Positions 50,117-59,637 of a stretch of 64,000 nt of DNA are shown piece by piece (position 1 is the stretch's first letter; every line of letters starts with the position of its first letter). Source of the stretch: Myxococcus dinghuensis. GTDB lineage: Bacteria; Myxococcota; Myxococcia; Myxococcales; Myxococcaceae. The notes under the pieces were generated by a model, which did not search any database, had not been told where the DNA came from, and worked only from the letters and a program-made list of their open reading frames with translations. The translations under genes were made by a program, and so were the position numbers. The stretch is taken from the NCBI RefSeq assembly GCF_024198235.1, contig NZ_JAKCFB010000001.1, forward strand, positions 620,001 through 684,000. Direction: 5' to 3'.

Positions 50117-52030
50117 TCACTGCTGCGTCCCTGCCTCCGCCGTCGTGCCTGGGGTCGGGATCGGCGTTCGCATGGGAGTCCCCGCATCCGCCGTCGCGGA
50201 GGTGGTCGCTCCTGGGGCCGCGCTGGACGTTCGCACGGGAGTCCCCGCATCCGCCGTCGCGGAGGTGGTCGCTCCTGGGGCCGCGCTGGACGTTCGTACA
50301 GGAGTCCCCGCATCCGCCGTCGCGGAGGTGGTCGCTCCTGGGGTTGGGCTGGGCGGTCGCACGGGAGTCCCCGCGTCCGAGGTCGCGGAGGTGGTCGCGC
50401 CTGGGGTTGGGCTGGGCGGTTGCGCCGGAGTGCCCTCATCCGAGGTCGCGGACATGGTCGTGCCCGGGGCCGCGCCGGAGGTTCGCTCCGGCGTCACCGC
50501 AGCCGAGGAGGCCGTCGGTGTGCCGGAGGTCGGTGCAACCGAAACAGGGGAGGGGGCTTGCGCCACGGTCCCCCCATCCGCGGACATCTGCGTGCTGGGC
50601 GGTTGTTGCTGTGTGCCCGCGTCCGGTGACACCGGTGTGCCGCCGCTCGTCGGGCCTGTCGCTCCCGCGTCCTGGCTCACCGCGACGGACGGGAGACTGC
50701 CCGCGTCCGAGGCGATGACCCCTGCTGGTCCCGCATCGGACAGCCCAACGGTCGCGACGGGCGCAGAGACCTTCGACCCCGCATCCGCTGACACCAGCGC
50801 GCTTCCCGTCGCTGCGGGCAGGGTGCCCGAGGCGGGGGTCGCGAGCACTCCCGTGGGCAGTGTTCCCGCGGCGGGGACGACGGGGGGCCCCGGCACCGGA
50901 CCGGGTGTCGCCGATGGCGCGGTGCCCGCGTCGCCCCCCGTCGTGGTCGCGGTCCCCGCCTGTGCGGACGTCCCCGAGGGAAGGACTCCTCCCATCCTGA
51001 ATCGCTCGGGAATCGCGCCGCGAATCTCCGTCCCCGCTACGAGCACGATGCCCGCGGAGATGGCGAGGAACCCCAGGGTCTGCGCCACCGTCTCCACGCG
51101 CGGAGGCAACCTGCGTCCGCTCGCGGCCTCCACGAGCAGCAACAGCACCCGCCCTCCATCCAGGCCGGGCACGGGCAGCAGCGTCAGGAGCGCGAGCGCC
51201 ACCGACGCCGCCACCAACGCGCGCAGGACCGAGTCCGCGCCCGAGGAGATGGCGTCCGAGGACTCCTGCCGCACCAGCGCGCCGGGGCCCGCCACGGTGC
51301 CGGGACGCGACTCGCCCTTCACGACGCGCAGGAAGAACGCCACGCCCTCCGACGCGAGCTTCGTCGTGTGCACGAACGCGTGCCCCAGCGCCTCCCGGGG
51401 CGAATGCGCGCGGTAGACGTATTGCTGGCTGACGCCGATGCGACCCTCGCCCCGCTCGTCCGCACGCGGGCGCACCGTCACCACGCGGGACTCGCCGTGC
51501 CGCTCGACCTTCAGCTCGAGCGACTTGCCCACGCCCACCGCCACCTTCTCCACGAAGTCGGACCAGTTGCGCAGCGGCTGCCCATCCACCGTCTCGATGC
51601 GGTCGCCCGGCAGCAACTGGGCCCGCGCCGCCTCCGAGCCCGGCGTCACCGTGCCCACCGTCAGCGGCACCACGACGTGCGTGCCCGACGTGTACAGCGC
51701 GAAGAGGATGCCCAGCGCGACCAGGTAGTTCGTCGCCGGCCCCGCCAGGATGATGAAGATACGCCGCAAGGGGCCGAGCGCGCGGAAGCTCGCGGACTCC
51801 GCCGCGTCCGCGCGGTGCGGGTTCATCCCCTGGATGTGCGCGGTACCCCCGAGCGGCACCGCCCCCACGATGAACTGGGTCCCCCACAGCCGGAAGGACA
51901 TCAGCGGAGGGCCGAACCCGAAGACGAACCGGGGCACCCGTACGCCCAGCAGCCGGGCGGCGACGAGGTGCCCCAGCTCGTGCAGGGCCAGCAGGGCCCC
52001 GAGGGCGAGCAGGACGAGCGCGTATTGCAT
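50117..52030 (-). CDS. M50-family site-2 metalloprotease with long repetitive C-terminal tail
   Basis: 637 residues. HELGH at 17-21 in helix 1, the LLPVPGLDGGRVL motif with third ligand near residue 300, one PDZ-like segment about residues 120-195 (GTVTPGSEAARAQLLPGDRIETVDGQPL) and about four membrane helices up to about residue 340 (LGFLAISAGIVLVAG). The catalytic part has normal RseP-like length. It is followed by about 290 residues of A/G/P/S/T/D sequence, first with irregular DAG spacers and then a 21-residue repeat (TPVRTSSAAPGATTSATADAG type). This is a second site-2 protease next to the RseP at 40453. Substrate unknown. Confidence 0.85.
   Translation of the reverse strand: MQYALVLLALGALLALHELGHLVAARLLGVRVPRFVFGFGPPLMSFRLWGTQFIVGAVPLGGTAHIQGMNPHRADAAESASFRALGPLRRIFIILAGPATNYLVALGILFALYTSGTHVVVPLTVGTVTPGSEAARAQLLPGDRIETVDGQPLRNWSDFVEKVAVGVGKSLELKVERHGESRVVTVRPRADERGEGRIGVSQQYVYRAHSPREALGHAFVHTTKLASEGVAFFLRVVKGESRPGTVAGPGALVRQESSDAISSGADSVLRALVAASVALALLTLLPVPGLDGGRVLLLLVEAASGRRLPPRVETVAQTLGFLAISAGIVLVAGTEIRGAIPERFRMGGVLPSGTSAQAGTATTTGGDAGTAPSATPGPVPGPPVVPAAGTLPTGVLATPASGTLPAATGSALVSADAGSKVSAPVATVGLSDAGPAGVIASDAGSLPSVAVSQDAGATGPTSGGTPVSPDAGTQQQPPSTQMSADGGTVAQAPSPVSVAPTSGTPTASSAAVTPERTSGAAPGTTMSATSDEGTPAQPPSPTPGATTSATSDAGTPVRPPSPTPGATTSATADAGTPVRTSSAAPGATTSATADAGTPVRTSSAAPGATTSATADAGTPMRTPIPTPGTTAEAGTQQ
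50165..50480 (-). repeat. 63-bp minisatellite in the M50 coding tail
   Basis: The GGGAGTCCCCG landmark recurs at 50174, 50237, 50300 and 50363 with a diverged copy at about 50426, exactly 63 bases apart. This gives five 21-residue peptide repeats in frame with the M50 gene. The middle copies differ by very few bases. Confidence 0.88.
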
Positions 52031-52046
52031 CCGGACCCGCGGCTCC

Positions 52047-52469
52047 CTACAGCTTCCGCCGCTGACCGGTCCGCTTGTAGGTCAGGTAGTCGGAGAGGAT
52101 GGTGCCGTGGTCGAAGCACAGGTCCTGGGGCAGCGCGTCCACCGCGAACGTCCGCGCCTCCGCCGCGTCGTCGGAGCCCGCCGGCTCGCCCTGCGCCGTG
52201 CCGATGTAGACGGTGGACAGGGTGTGCTGGCGCGGATCCCGCTTCGGGTCCGAATACGTGAAGAACTGCTCCACCAGCTTCACGTCCAGTCCGGTCTCCT
52301 CCTTCACCTCGCGGATGGCCGCGGCGTCCAGGGGCTCGCCCTCGTCCACGAAGCCGCCCGGCAGCGCCCAGCCGATGGGCGGGTTCGCGCGGCGGATGAG
52401 GACGATTCGTCCACCCGGCAGCTCGATGATGCAGTCGACCGTGGGCTTGGGGTTGCGATATTCGGGCAT
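52047..52469 (-). CDS. Nudix hydrolase
   Basis: 140 residues from ATG 52469; the frame is open upstream but similarity starts here. The Nudix box is complete: [26 protein letters not shown] (G-x5-E-x7-REVxEExGx). [27 protein letters not shown] precedes it, as in ADP-ribose or (d)NTP pyrophosphatases. The first strand [12 protein letters not shown] matches ADP-ribose pyrophosphatase-like members. It starts 60 bases from the divergent lipoprotein gene. The exact substrate is not known. Confidence 0.9.
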   Translation of the reverse strand: MPEYRNPKPTVDCIIELPGGRIVLIRRANPPIGWALPGGFVDEGEPLDAAAIREVKEETGLDVKLVEQFFTYSDPKRDPRQHTLSTVYIGTAQGEPAGSDDAAEARTFAVDALPQDLCFDHGTILSDYLTYKRTGQRRKL

Positions 52470-52527
52470 GCCACCCAGTCTACCCTCCACGGCGACGAGC
52501 GCACTGCACTCGATTCGTTCGTGGGTT

Positions 52528-53019
52528 ATGGTGCGCGCCGTGTCCACCGTGAGACGCTTCCGCCTCCTCGTGCCCGCGCTGCTCGTGAGCGCCATGGCGG
52601 GCTGCCTGCCCTTCGACCAGGACGGGGGGGATTACACCTTCACGCCCGTCGAGGTGTTCCGCGACGAGTGCGGCCTGTTCGAGGCCAACAAGGACCGCTT
52701 CTTCGGCACCCTCCAGGTCACCGGGCGCGTCGTCCGCCTGGACTTCGGCCTGCTGGACTCGCAGCTCATCGGCTACTTCCTCGCGGAAGGGGATGACTTC
52801 TCCCTCGACGGCAGCATCATCAACGCCGTCGCCGACGTCCGGGGCGAGTCGTGCCTGCTCGACGAGGTGAGCATCCACATGGACGCCACGACGCAGTGCA
52901 AGACGCGGTTCGACGGCGTGCTCCGGGTGCGCTACGCGACGGAGCTGCGCCCGGCCGAGTGCGGCTGCGAGCTGTGGATGCGTTACGAAGCGGTCAAGGG
53001 CGACCAGCGCTGCGACTGA
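52528..53019 (+). CDS. Orphan lipoprotein
   Basis: 163 residues from ATG 52528. The signal peptide has lipobox AMAGC (about residue 24). The mature part carries five cysteines (DECGLF, SCLLDE, QCKTRF, ECGCELW) and many acidic residues; [19 protein letters not shown] and [16 protein letters not shown] look like beta strands. No family known. Likely periplasmic side of the outer membrane. Confidence 0.65.
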   Translation: MVRAVSTVRRFRLLVPALLVSAMAGCLPFDQDGGDYTFTPVEVFRDECGLFEANKDRFFGTLQVTGRVVRLDFGLLDSQLIGYFLAEGDDFSLDGSIINAVADVRGESCLLDEVSIHMDATTQCKTRFDGVLRVRYATELRPAECGCELWMRYEAVKGDQRCD

Positions 53020-53087
53020 GTCTGCTTGAGCAGAAGCTCGTGGGTTCCTAGAACAGAGGGGTCGTCACCCACTCTGCGGAGGAGCCC

Positions 53088-55043
53088 ATGGCTGAAACGC
53101 AGCAAGAGATCGTCTCGGTCCTGACCGAGGCCCGCGTCTTCCCACCGCCCCAGGCGTTCTCCCAGCGCGCCCATCTCAAGAGCATGGCGGACTACCAGCG
53201 CCTCTGGGACGAGGCCGCCAGGGACCCGGAGAAGTACTGGGGTGACCGGGCCCGCGAGGAGCTGTACTGGAAGGAGCCCTTCCGCACGGTGCTCGACTGG
53301 AAGCCACCGCACGCGAAGTGGTTCGTCGAGGGGCGCACCAACCTGGCCTACAACTGCCTGGATCGCCACCTCGCCACGCGCCGGGACAAGCCCGCCATCC
53401 TCTTCGAGGGCGAGCCCATGGACCGGCGCAAGCTGACCTACGGCGAGCTCGCGGTGGAGGTGAACCGGCTGGCCAACGGCCTCAAGTCCCTGGGCGTCGA
53501 GAAGGGGGACCGCGTGGGCATCTACCTGCCCATGGTGCCGGAGGCCGCGGTGGCGATGCTGGCGTGCGCGCGCATCGGCGCGGTGCACTCGGTCGTGTTC
53601 GGCGGCTTCTCCGCGGAGGCGCTCCAGGAGCGCATGAACGACGCGGGCGCCAAGGTGGTCCTCACCGCGGACGGTGGCTGGCGCAAGGGCGCGGTGGTCC
53701 CGCTCCTGAAGAACGTGGAGGCCGCGCTGCCCAACATGCCGTCGGTGGAGAAGGTGGTGGTGGCGCGCCGCACCGGTGACGCGCTGTCGCTGTCCGGCCC
53801 GAAGCTGGTGGCGTGGGACGTCCTGGTGAAGGGCCAGTCCGACGTCTGCGAGCCGGAGTGGGTGGAGAGCGAGCATCCGCTGTTCATCCTCTACACCTCC
53901 GGCTCCACCGGGAAGCCCAAGGGCGTGCTGCACACCACGGGCGGCTACGCGGTGAACGCGTCGCTCACCACGCGCTGGGTGTTCGACCTGCGCGAGGACG
54001 ACGTGTACTGGTGCACCGCCGACGTGGGCTGGGTGACGGGCCACAGCTACGTCGTCTACGGCCCGCTGATGAACGGCGCCACCACCCTCATCTACGAGGG
54101 CGCGCCCACGCACCCGGCGGCGGACCGCTTCTGGGACATCATCGAGCGCTACAAGGCCACCATCCTCTACACGGCGCCCACCGCCATCCGCGCCTTCATG
54201 CGCCTGGGGGACGAGCACCCGCGCAAGCACGACCTGTCGTCGCTGCGCCTGCTGGGCAGCGTGGGCGAGCCCATCAACCCCGAGGCGTGGATGTGGTACC
54301 GCGACGTCATCGGCCAGGGCCGCTGCCCCGTGGTGGACACGTGGTGGCAGACGGAGACCGGCTCCATCATGATTTCGCCGCTGCCGGGCGCCACGCCCAC
54401 CAAGCCCGGCTCCGCCACGCTGCCGCTGCCCGGCATCCACGCGGAGATCCTCGACCGGCAGGGCAACCCCGTGCCGAAGGGGCAGGGCGGGCTGCTCTTC
54501 GTCACCCGCCCGTGGCCCTCCATGCTGCGCACGGTGTACGGCGACCCGGAGCGCTACGTGCGCACGTACTTCAGCGAGCTGCCCGGCAAGTACTTCACCG
54601 GCGACGGCGCGCGCACGGACACGGACGGCTACTTCTGGCTGATGGGCCGCGTGGACGACGTGGTCAACGTCGCGGGCCACCGCCTGGGCACCGCGGAGGT
54701 GGAGAGCGCGCTGGTGGCCCACACGCGCGTGTCCGAGGCCGCCGTGGTGGGCCGGCCGGACGACCTCAAGGGCACCGCGCTGGTGGCCTTCGTCACGCTG
54801 AAGCAGGGCCACGCGCCCTCCGCCGAGCTCAAGAAGGAGCTGGCCCAGCACGTGGCGAAGGAGATTGGCGCCATCGCCCGCCCGGATGAGATCCGCTTCG
54901 CGGAGGCGCTGCCGAAGACGCGCTCCGGGAAGATCATGCGCCGCCTGCTGCGCGACGTGGCCGCCGGCAAGCAGTCCTCCCAGGACACCACCACCCTGGA
55001 GGACCTCAACGTCCTCGCGGCCCTGCGCCAGAACGACGAGTAG
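53088..55043 (+). CDS. acs: Acetyl-CoA synthetase
   Basis: 651 residues, the normal size, ATG with GGAGGAG upstream. It makes acetyl-CoA from acetate and ATP through acetyl-AMP. Motifs are [18 protein letters not shown] (P-loop), the [16 protein letters not shown] core, [33 protein letters not shown], and [13 protein letters not shown] carrying the lysine that protein acetyltransferases modify. The N-terminal [15 protein letters not shown] block is that of Acs rather than an acyl-CoA synthetase of other chain length. A hairpin follows the gene. Confidence 0.95.
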   Translation: MAETQQEIVSVLTEARVFPPPQAFSQRAHLKSMADYQRLWDEAARDPEKYWGDRAREELYWKEPFRTVLDWKPPHAKWFVEGRTNLAYNCLDRHLATRRDKPAILFEGEPMDRRKLTYGELAVEVNRLANGLKSLGVEKGDRVGIYLPMVPEAAVAMLACARIGAVHSVVFGGFSAEALQERMNDAGAKVVLTADGGWRKGAVVPLLKNVEAALPNMPSVEKVVVARRTGDALSLSGPKLVAWDVLVKGQSDVCEPEWVESEHPLFILYTSGSTGKPKGVLHTTGGYAVNASLTTRWVFDLREDDVYWCTADVGWVTGHSYVVYGPLMNGATTLIYEGAPTHPAADRFWDIIERYKATILYTAPTAIRAFMRLGDEHPRKHDLSSLRLLGSVGEPINPEAWMWYRDVIGQGRCPVVDTWWQTETGSIMISPLPGATPTKPGSATLPLPGIHAEILDRQGNPVPKGQGGLLFVTRPWPSMLRTVYGDPERYVRTYFSELPGKYFTGDGARTDTDGYFWLMGRVDDVVNVAGHRLGTAEVESALVAHTRVSEAAVVGRPDDLKGTALVAFVTLKQGHAPSAELKKELAQHVAKEIGAIARPDEIRFAEALPKTRSGKIMRRLLRDVAAGKQSSQDTTTLEDLNVLAALRQNDE

Positions 55044-55068
55044 CGCTCCCCACGCGGGAGCGGAGCGC
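55043..55068 (+). terminator. Hairpin after acs
   Basis: GCGCTCC (55043-55049) and GGAGCGC (55062-55068) form a 7-bp stem that begins in the stop codon; no T tract. Confidence 0.4.
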
Positions 55069-55208
55069 CCACCCGGGCCTTCCGCTCCCCGTCTGGGATT
55101 GGGCGCGGCGATAGGAGCAATCAGGTTGTCTTGGTGATGCGATTGCATCCGACGTGGTGAACCCTGTCAGGATGAAATAATCGGAAACAACTGAACACTC
55201 CGTGGCCA

Positions 55209-55237
55209 TTGACACTGGAAAGATGCAAGAGCATTAA
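55209..55237 (+). promoter_or_regulatory. Sigma-70-like promoter of the PLP-enzyme gene
   Basis: TTGACA at 55209-55214 is a perfect -35 box; after 17 bases CATTAA (55232-55237) is a partial -10. It lies in an unusually AT-rich stretch (about 55125-55245) of this GC-rich window. Confidence 0.5.
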
Positions 55238-55306
55238 AGGCGCGCTCTCCCCCCAGAGCGCGACGCTCCTGTAATTCCAGCGTCCCCTCCCCCCTCGGAA
55301 GTGTTC

Positions 55307-56674
55307 ATGGATTTCTGCGATCAACTCGACTCCCCCCTCTTTACCCATTTCATCGCCAATTACACCCATCCCACGGGACCCGACCTGTTGGGTCGAACAG
55401 AGCCGTTCTTCCAATGGCAGGAGTCGCGACGGCAGACAGGGTTGTGGCCGTACTCGCGCAGCCTGGATGGCGCGCCCGCCGCGGAGTGCGCGGTGCGCAG
55501 CGAGATGGGTGTGGCGCGACAGGGATTGAACTTCGGTTCGCAGGACTACCTGGCGTTGTCCACGCACCCGGCGGTGGTGGAGGCGGCGCACCGGGCCATC
55601 CGTGACTTCGGCTTGCACAGCGCGGGCTCCGGCATGTTCAGCGGCAACACGCCGCCGTCGCTGGAGCTGGAGGCGGCGCTGGCCGAGCACCTGGAGATGC
55701 CCTACGTGGCGCTGTTCGCCACCGGCTGGGGCGCGTGCTTCGGCGCCATCGCCGGGCTGGTACGGCCGGAGGACCACGTGGTGCTGGACGCGCTGGCGCA
55801 CGCGAGCCTCCAGCAGGGCGCCATGGCGGCCACGCAGAAGGTGACGCGGGTTCCCCACCTCCACGCGCGCGCCATGCGCCGCAAGCTCCAGGAGATCCGC
55901 GCGCAGGACACGTCCAACGGCATCCTCGTCGTCACCGAGGGCCTGTTCTCCATGGACTCGGACGTGCCGCGCCTCGACGAGCTCCAGTCGCTGTGCCACG
56001 AGTACGGCGCGACGCTGCTGGTGGACGTGGCGCACGACCTGGGCGCGCTGGGCCCCCGGGGTACGGGCAGCCTGGGCGCGCAGGAGATGCTGGGGAAGGT
56101 GGACCTCGTCGTGGGGTCGTTCTCCAAGACGTTCTCGTCCAACGGCGGCTTCGTGGCGACGCGCTCGGCGGCGGTGCGCCAGTTCGTCCGCGTCATGGGC
56201 GGACCGCACATCTTCTCCAACGCCATCCTCCCGGTGCAGGCCGCGGCGGCGCGGGAGTCGCTGCGCATCATCCGCTCCGAGGAGGGAGACGCGCTGCGCG
56301 CGCGGGCCCTGGAGAACATCGTCGCGTTGCGGGGCGCGTTCGCCGAGCGCGGCGTGAAGTGTCTGGGCGAGCCCTCCAACGTCGTCCCCGTTCCCCTGGG
56401 GGACCCGAAGCTGGCGCGCATCGCGTCCAAGCTGGTGTTCGAGCGCGGCGTGTTCCCCAACCTCGTGGAGTACCCCGCGGTGCGCCTGCGCGAGTCGCGC
56501 TTCCGCATGCAGGTGATGTCGTCGCACACCGTCGAGCAGATGCGGCACGGCGCCACCGTCGTCCTCGACGCCATCGCGGAGGCCGGGCGGCTCCTGTCGG
56601 ACTGCGAGCGGACGCGGGCGCCCCTGCGCGGCGCGATGGGGGCCTCGGATTCGCGGGGGCGGGCGGACGTCTGA
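55307..56674 (+). CDS. Alpha-oxoamine synthase-like PLP aminotransferase (class II)
   Basis: 455 residues from ATG 55307 (GTG 55301 is also possible). Motifs are LNFGSQDYLALSTHP, HSAGSGMFSGNTPPSLELEAALAEH and ALFATGWGACFGAIAGL. VDVAHDLGALGPRG holds the aspartate of the PLP site. VGSFSKTFSSNGGF carries the PLP lysine (about K274). The family condenses acyl-CoA with an amino acid (AONS, KBL, serine palmitoyltransferase, ALAS). A long N-terminal extension (about 60 residues) distinguishes it from BioF. No bio gene is adjacent. The 5' end has lower GC than the rest. Confidence 0.82.
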   Translation: MDFCDQLDSPLFTHFIANYTHPTGPDLLGRTEPFFQWQESRRQTGLWPYSRSLDGAPAAECAVRSEMGVARQGLNFGSQDYLALSTHPAVVEAAHRAIRDFGLHSAGSGMFSGNTPPSLELEAALAEHLEMPYVALFATGWGACFGAIAGLVRPEDHVVLDALAHASLQQGAMAATQKVTRVPHLHARAMRRKLQEIRAQDTSNGILVVTEGLFSMDSDVPRLDELQSLCHEYGATLLVDVAHDLGALGPRGTGSLGAQEMLGKVDLVVGSFSKTFSSNGGFVATRSAAVRQFVRVMGGPHIFSNAILPVQAAAARESLRIIRSEEGDALRARALENIVALRGAFAERGVKCLGEPSNVVPVPLGDPKLARIASKLVFERGVFPNLVEYPAVRLRESRFRMQVMSSHTVEQMRHGATVVLDAIAEAGRLLSDCERTRAPLRGAMGASDSRGRADV

Positions 56675-56725
56675 CGCCACGCCCGTGTCCGTCCCGGGCG
56701 CGTGCGCGCTCGGGCGGTCCTCGCC

Positions 56726-57355
56726 TCAGGTGTCGTCGCGGCTGTCGTCGCGCAGGTGGTTGATGTCGCCCCACGTCACCAGCCGGAAGCCGCCGTCGTG
56801 GTAGTCGAACTGGTTCCAGCAGGCGTTGAGCACGGAGAAGGCGCGGGGCGTGTCGGCGGGAATCCCCAGGCTGTGCCGGAAGAAGCTGCTGAGCACGCCG
56901 CCGTGGGTGACGATGACCACCCGCTCCCCGGGGTGACGCGCGCCCAGCTCGCCCAGGCACGCCACCGCGTGGCCCAGCCGCTGGAGCGAGCTCTCCCCGC
57001 CGGGGACGACGAAGTCGGGCGCGTTGGTCGCGTACGCGGCGAAGACGTCCGGGTGCCGCTGGCGGGCCTGCTCGCGCGTCAGGCCCTCGAGGATGCCCAG
57101 GCCCCGCTCGCGCAGGCGCGCGTCCGAGCGTACGGAGTGGCCGGTGCGGTGGGAGATGCGCTGGGCCGTCTGCAGCGCGCGGCCCAGGTCGCTGCTGTAC
57201 AGCGCGGTGAAGGGCAGGGTGGACAGTCGGGTGGCGAGCGCGTCCGCCTGGCGCAGGCCCTCGGCGCTCAGCGGGCTGTCCTGGTGGCCCTGCAGCCGCC
57301 CCAGGGCGTTCCACTCGGTCTCACCGTGCCTCAACAAGATGAGCTCGGTCTTCAT
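56726..57355 (-). CDS. Histidine phosphatase (phosphoglycerate-mutase family)
   Basis: 209 residues. LILLRHGETEWNALGRLQGHQDSPLS contains the catalytic RHG (His 10) and the usual E/W-N. YSSDLGRALQTAQRI, LRERGLGILEGLTREQ and VIVTHGGVLSSFFRH provide the second His. The pattern is like CobC / GpmB-type broad phosphatases. Substrate not determined. Confidence 0.88.
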   Translation of the reverse strand: MKTELILLRHGETEWNALGRLQGHQDSPLSAEGLRQADALATRLSTLPFTALYSSDLGRALQTAQRISHRTGHSVRSDARLRERGLGILEGLTREQARQRHPDVFAAYATNAPDFVVPGGESSLQRLGHAVACLGELGARHPGERVVIVTHGGVLSSFFRHSLGIPADTPRAFSVLNACWNQFDYHDGGFRLVTWGDINHLRDDSRDDT

Positions 57356-57417
57356 GGGCGGCAGCGTGACCGGCCCACCCCCGCGGGGGCAAGGCCGGTC
57401 TGCGGGGCCTGACGGGT

Positions 57418-58053
57418 TCAGTGCGCCCGCTCGATGTGCGTCATGCCCTCCTCGAGCAGGGCCGCGACGCCGCGGCGCACGACGTGGACGACCTTGTGGC
57501 TGTAGGCCGGGCCGCCGTGCGTGTAGTGGCCGCTCACCTTGTGGTGCAGCTCCGTGGCGCCCCATACCAGCACCAGGTCCGCCCACTCCAGGTCGCTCCG
57601 GGCGCGGTCGGACGTGCGCCGCTCGGTGCCGTCCACCATGCGCAGGGCGATGTGCCGCCCCAGCTTGGCCTCCAGCTCCTCGCGCACCGCGGGCGAGCCG
57701 CCCACCACCACCACCTTGCGCACGCCGTGGCGGTGGCAGCTCTCCACGAAGGCCACCTCGGCGCGGTGGTTCGCGGAGCCACCGCAGCCCTCGCAGTGGC
57801 TCCGGGGCTCCACGCGCAGCGGCTCGCGGCCGGTGGCCTGCGCCACCTTGAGGCACGCGCCGTCCGCGCACACCGGGAAGAAGCGCTCCGCGAGGAGCTT
57901 CGCCGCCGTGGCCAGCTTCGGGTCGCTCATGCGCGCCTTGCCGGGGCGGGTGAGCCCCGCGGCCTCCAGCAGCGCGCGGGCGCGGGCCCTCGAGTCGCCG
58001 AGGGTGATTCCCCGCTCGGCCAGCCAACCGTCGATGTCTCGGTCCGTGCTCAC
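57418..58053 (-). CDS. Cysteine-rich DUF2325-like protein
   Basis: 211 residues from GTG 58053, which overlaps the rnhB stop (GTGA). Residues 50-85 have four or five cysteines ([21 protein letters not shown]) in a CxxxxC / CxxC pattern that probably binds zinc. The following alpha/beta part has [19 protein letters not shown] and [23 protein letters not shown], which fits DUF2325, a small domain found beside nucleic-acid enzymes. The coupling to rnhB suggests a DNA/RNA link, but this is inference. Confidence 0.6.
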   Translation of the reverse strand: MSTDRDIDGWLAERGITLGDSRARARALLEAAGLTRPGKARMSDPKLATAAKLLAERFFPVCADGACLKVAQATGREPLRVEPRSHCEGCGGSANHRAEVAFVESCHRHGVRKVVVVGGSPAVREELEAKLGRHIALRMVDGTERRTSDRARSDLEWADLVLVWGATELHHKVSGHYTHGGPAYSHKVVHVVRRGVAALLEEGMTHIERAH

Positions 58054-58931
58054 AGGGCGCCCTTCTTCGCGGATGGCATGGCGGCGAACAGCTCCGCCTG
58101 CACGGGAGCGTCGGACGCGGGGGACACGAGCCCCAGCGCCTCTCTCACCGGGCCGAAGCTGCGCCGGTGGATGGGCAGCACCCCCTTGTCGCGCAGCGCC
58201 TGCACGTGCTTCGCCGTCGGATAGCCCTTGTGCTCCGCCAGCCCGTAGCCGGGGAAGCGCGCGTCCAGTTCGGCCATCAGCGCGTCCCGCGTCGTCTTGG
58301 CGAGGATGGACGCGGCGGCGATGCTCATCGACAGCGAGTCGCCCTTGATGATGCCGCGCTGGGGCGCGGGGCACTCCGGGATCTTCCGCGCGTCCACCAG
58401 CACGAAGTCCGGCGTCAGCCCCAGGCCCTCCACCGCCCGGCGCATGGCCAGCAGGCCCGCGTGGTAGATGTTGAGGCGGTCGATCTCCTCCACCTCCGCG
58501 CGTCCCACCGCCCAGGCCACCGCGCCCTGCTTGATGGCGACGGCCAGCTCCTCGCGCTTGCGCGCGTCGAGCACCTTCTTCGAGTCATCCAGCCCCTTGA
58601 GCCGGAAGCCCTTGGGCAGCACCGCCGCGGCGGCCACCACCGGCCCGGCCAGCGGCGCCATGCCCGCCTCGTCCACGCCGGCCACGTGCGTGTGCCCCTG
58701 CTCCCACAGATCCGTCTCGAAGCGCAGCAGGTGCCGCAGTCGCTGCCCCTCGGAGCGGTTGCGCTCCTGGCGCGCGCGGATGCGCCGGGCGAGCTGCTGG
58801 GCGCCGCGCCGCGGGTCGGCCTCGAGGGCCTCCAGCAGTCCGGCGGGGACGGGGTGTGCCTGGGTGACGAAGCGCTCGGTCAGCTCCCCGAGCGCGCACT
58901 GGAGCCAATGTTCCCGGCTATCGGTCGACAT
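58050..58931 (-). CDS. rnhB: Ribonuclease HII with N-terminal extension and altered GRG motif
   Basis: 293 residues, about 80 longer at the N-terminus than the E. coli enzyme; the extra part (residues 1-75) is helical and R/E/Q-rich. The catalytic core starts at HVAGVDEAG (Asp 87, Glu 88) and continues with [46 protein letters not shown] and [15 protein letters not shown]. The usual DEAGRGPLAGPV is [12 protein letters not shown], so the Arg and Gly that contact the RNA-DNA junction are Met and Ala. All four acidic active-site residues appear present. It nicks at ribonucleotides in DNA. Confidence 0.87.
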   Translation of the reverse strand: MSTDSREHWLQCALGELTERFVTQAHPVPAGLLEALEADPRRGAQQLARRIRARQERNRSEGQRLRHLLRFETDLWEQGHTHVAGVDEAGMAPLAGPVVAAAAVLPKGFRLKGLDDSKKVLDARKREELAVAIKQGAVAWAVGRAEVEEIDRLNIYHAGLLAMRRAVEGLGLTPDFVLVDARKIPECPAPQRGIIKGDSLSMSIAAASILAKTTRDALMAELDARFPGYGLAEHKGYPTAKHVQALRDKGVLPIHRRSFGPVREALGLVSPASDAPVQAELFAAMPSAKKGAL

Positions 58932-58949
58932 GCTGGCGGACCCGAGGAC

Positions 58950-58964
58950 CTACCGGAACGGTAG
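58950..58964. promoter_or_regulatory. Inverted repeat upstream of rnhB
   Basis: CTACCG-GAA-CGGTAG, 6-bp arms, 19 bases upstream of the rnhB start. Candidate operator or RNA hairpin. The remaining spacer to 59210 shows no gene. Confidence 0.3.
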
Positions 58965-59210
58965 TACGTGGGGCACTCCCCGAAGGGGGAACGCCGCGCC
59001 AGCCCCGACACGTCCCCTGCACCGTACACATGGGAGCGCCCGACAGGTGGCTGGCTCCGACGACGGGAAGGGACTGGAGGGGGGCAGGCGGGCAGGTCGC
59101 GCGCATGCCTCAAGCCGTACCGCAGCCGACGCCCCGAGCACAACCTCCCTGGTGCGCTTCCGACCTGAATTCCACGTCAGGTTGGGAAAAGTCGAGGAGT
59201 TTGGCCGTCC

Positions 59211-59594
59211 TCAGGGGCTCAACTGGAGCCGGAGCTCGGCCGGTTCGGGGAGGCAGTTGCAGCCGTCACACACCCACTCGACGCGGGCCGCGGGGGAGAC
59301 CTTGGTGCCGGCGGTGGCGACCACGCGCACGGCGCTGGGGGCCAGCGTCTCGTTGATGGCGGTGGTGACGCCCTGGTCGTCGGTGACGCCGGTGATGCTG
59401 GCGTCGGACTTCGTGTTGGTGCCGGTGACGGTGGCGCCGCGCACCCGCGCGCCATCCGCCGACACGACCTCCACGTGGACCGCCATGAGCTCCGCCTCGC
59501 AGTCATCGACGCCCCGCTGCACGCGGGGAGCGTCGTCACAGCCGGTCAGGAGCCCGATTCCGATGAGGACTGCGCACCACCGCGCCCGAATCAT
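59211..59594 (-). CDS. Small lipoprotein with carboxypeptidase-regulatory-like domain
   Basis: 127 residues from ATG 59594 (an upstream in-frame start would put charged sequence before the signal). Lipobox LLTGC (about residue 18). The mature domain has VHVEVVSADGARVRGATVTGTN and GVTDDQGVTTAINETLAPSAVRVVA, the pattern of CarboxypepD_reg / Ig-like folds. Two cysteines CDGCNC near the end. Likely outer-membrane periplasmic side. Function unknown. Confidence 0.65.
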   Translation of the reverse strand: MIRARWCAVLIGIGLLTGCDDAPRVQRGVDDCEAELMAVHVEVVSADGARVRGATVTGTNTKSDASITGVTDDQGVTTAINETLAPSAVRVVATAGTKVSPAARVEWVCDGCNCLPEPAELRLQLSP

Positions 59595-59637
59595 GTCCTG
59601 GAAAATGAGGACGAGATGTTCGCGCGGCAATGCCTGC

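Noticed and set aside
50165..50480. CRISPR-like regular repeats
   Set aside because: The units are contiguous 63-bp copies in frame with a protease gene, with no unique spacers and no cas genes nearby.
49962..51416. A 484-codon plus-strand frame across the M50 tail
   Set aside because: Its repeats are the complement of the M50 minisatellite, and it has no ribosome-binding site or domain. The minus frame carries HELGH and is the real gene.
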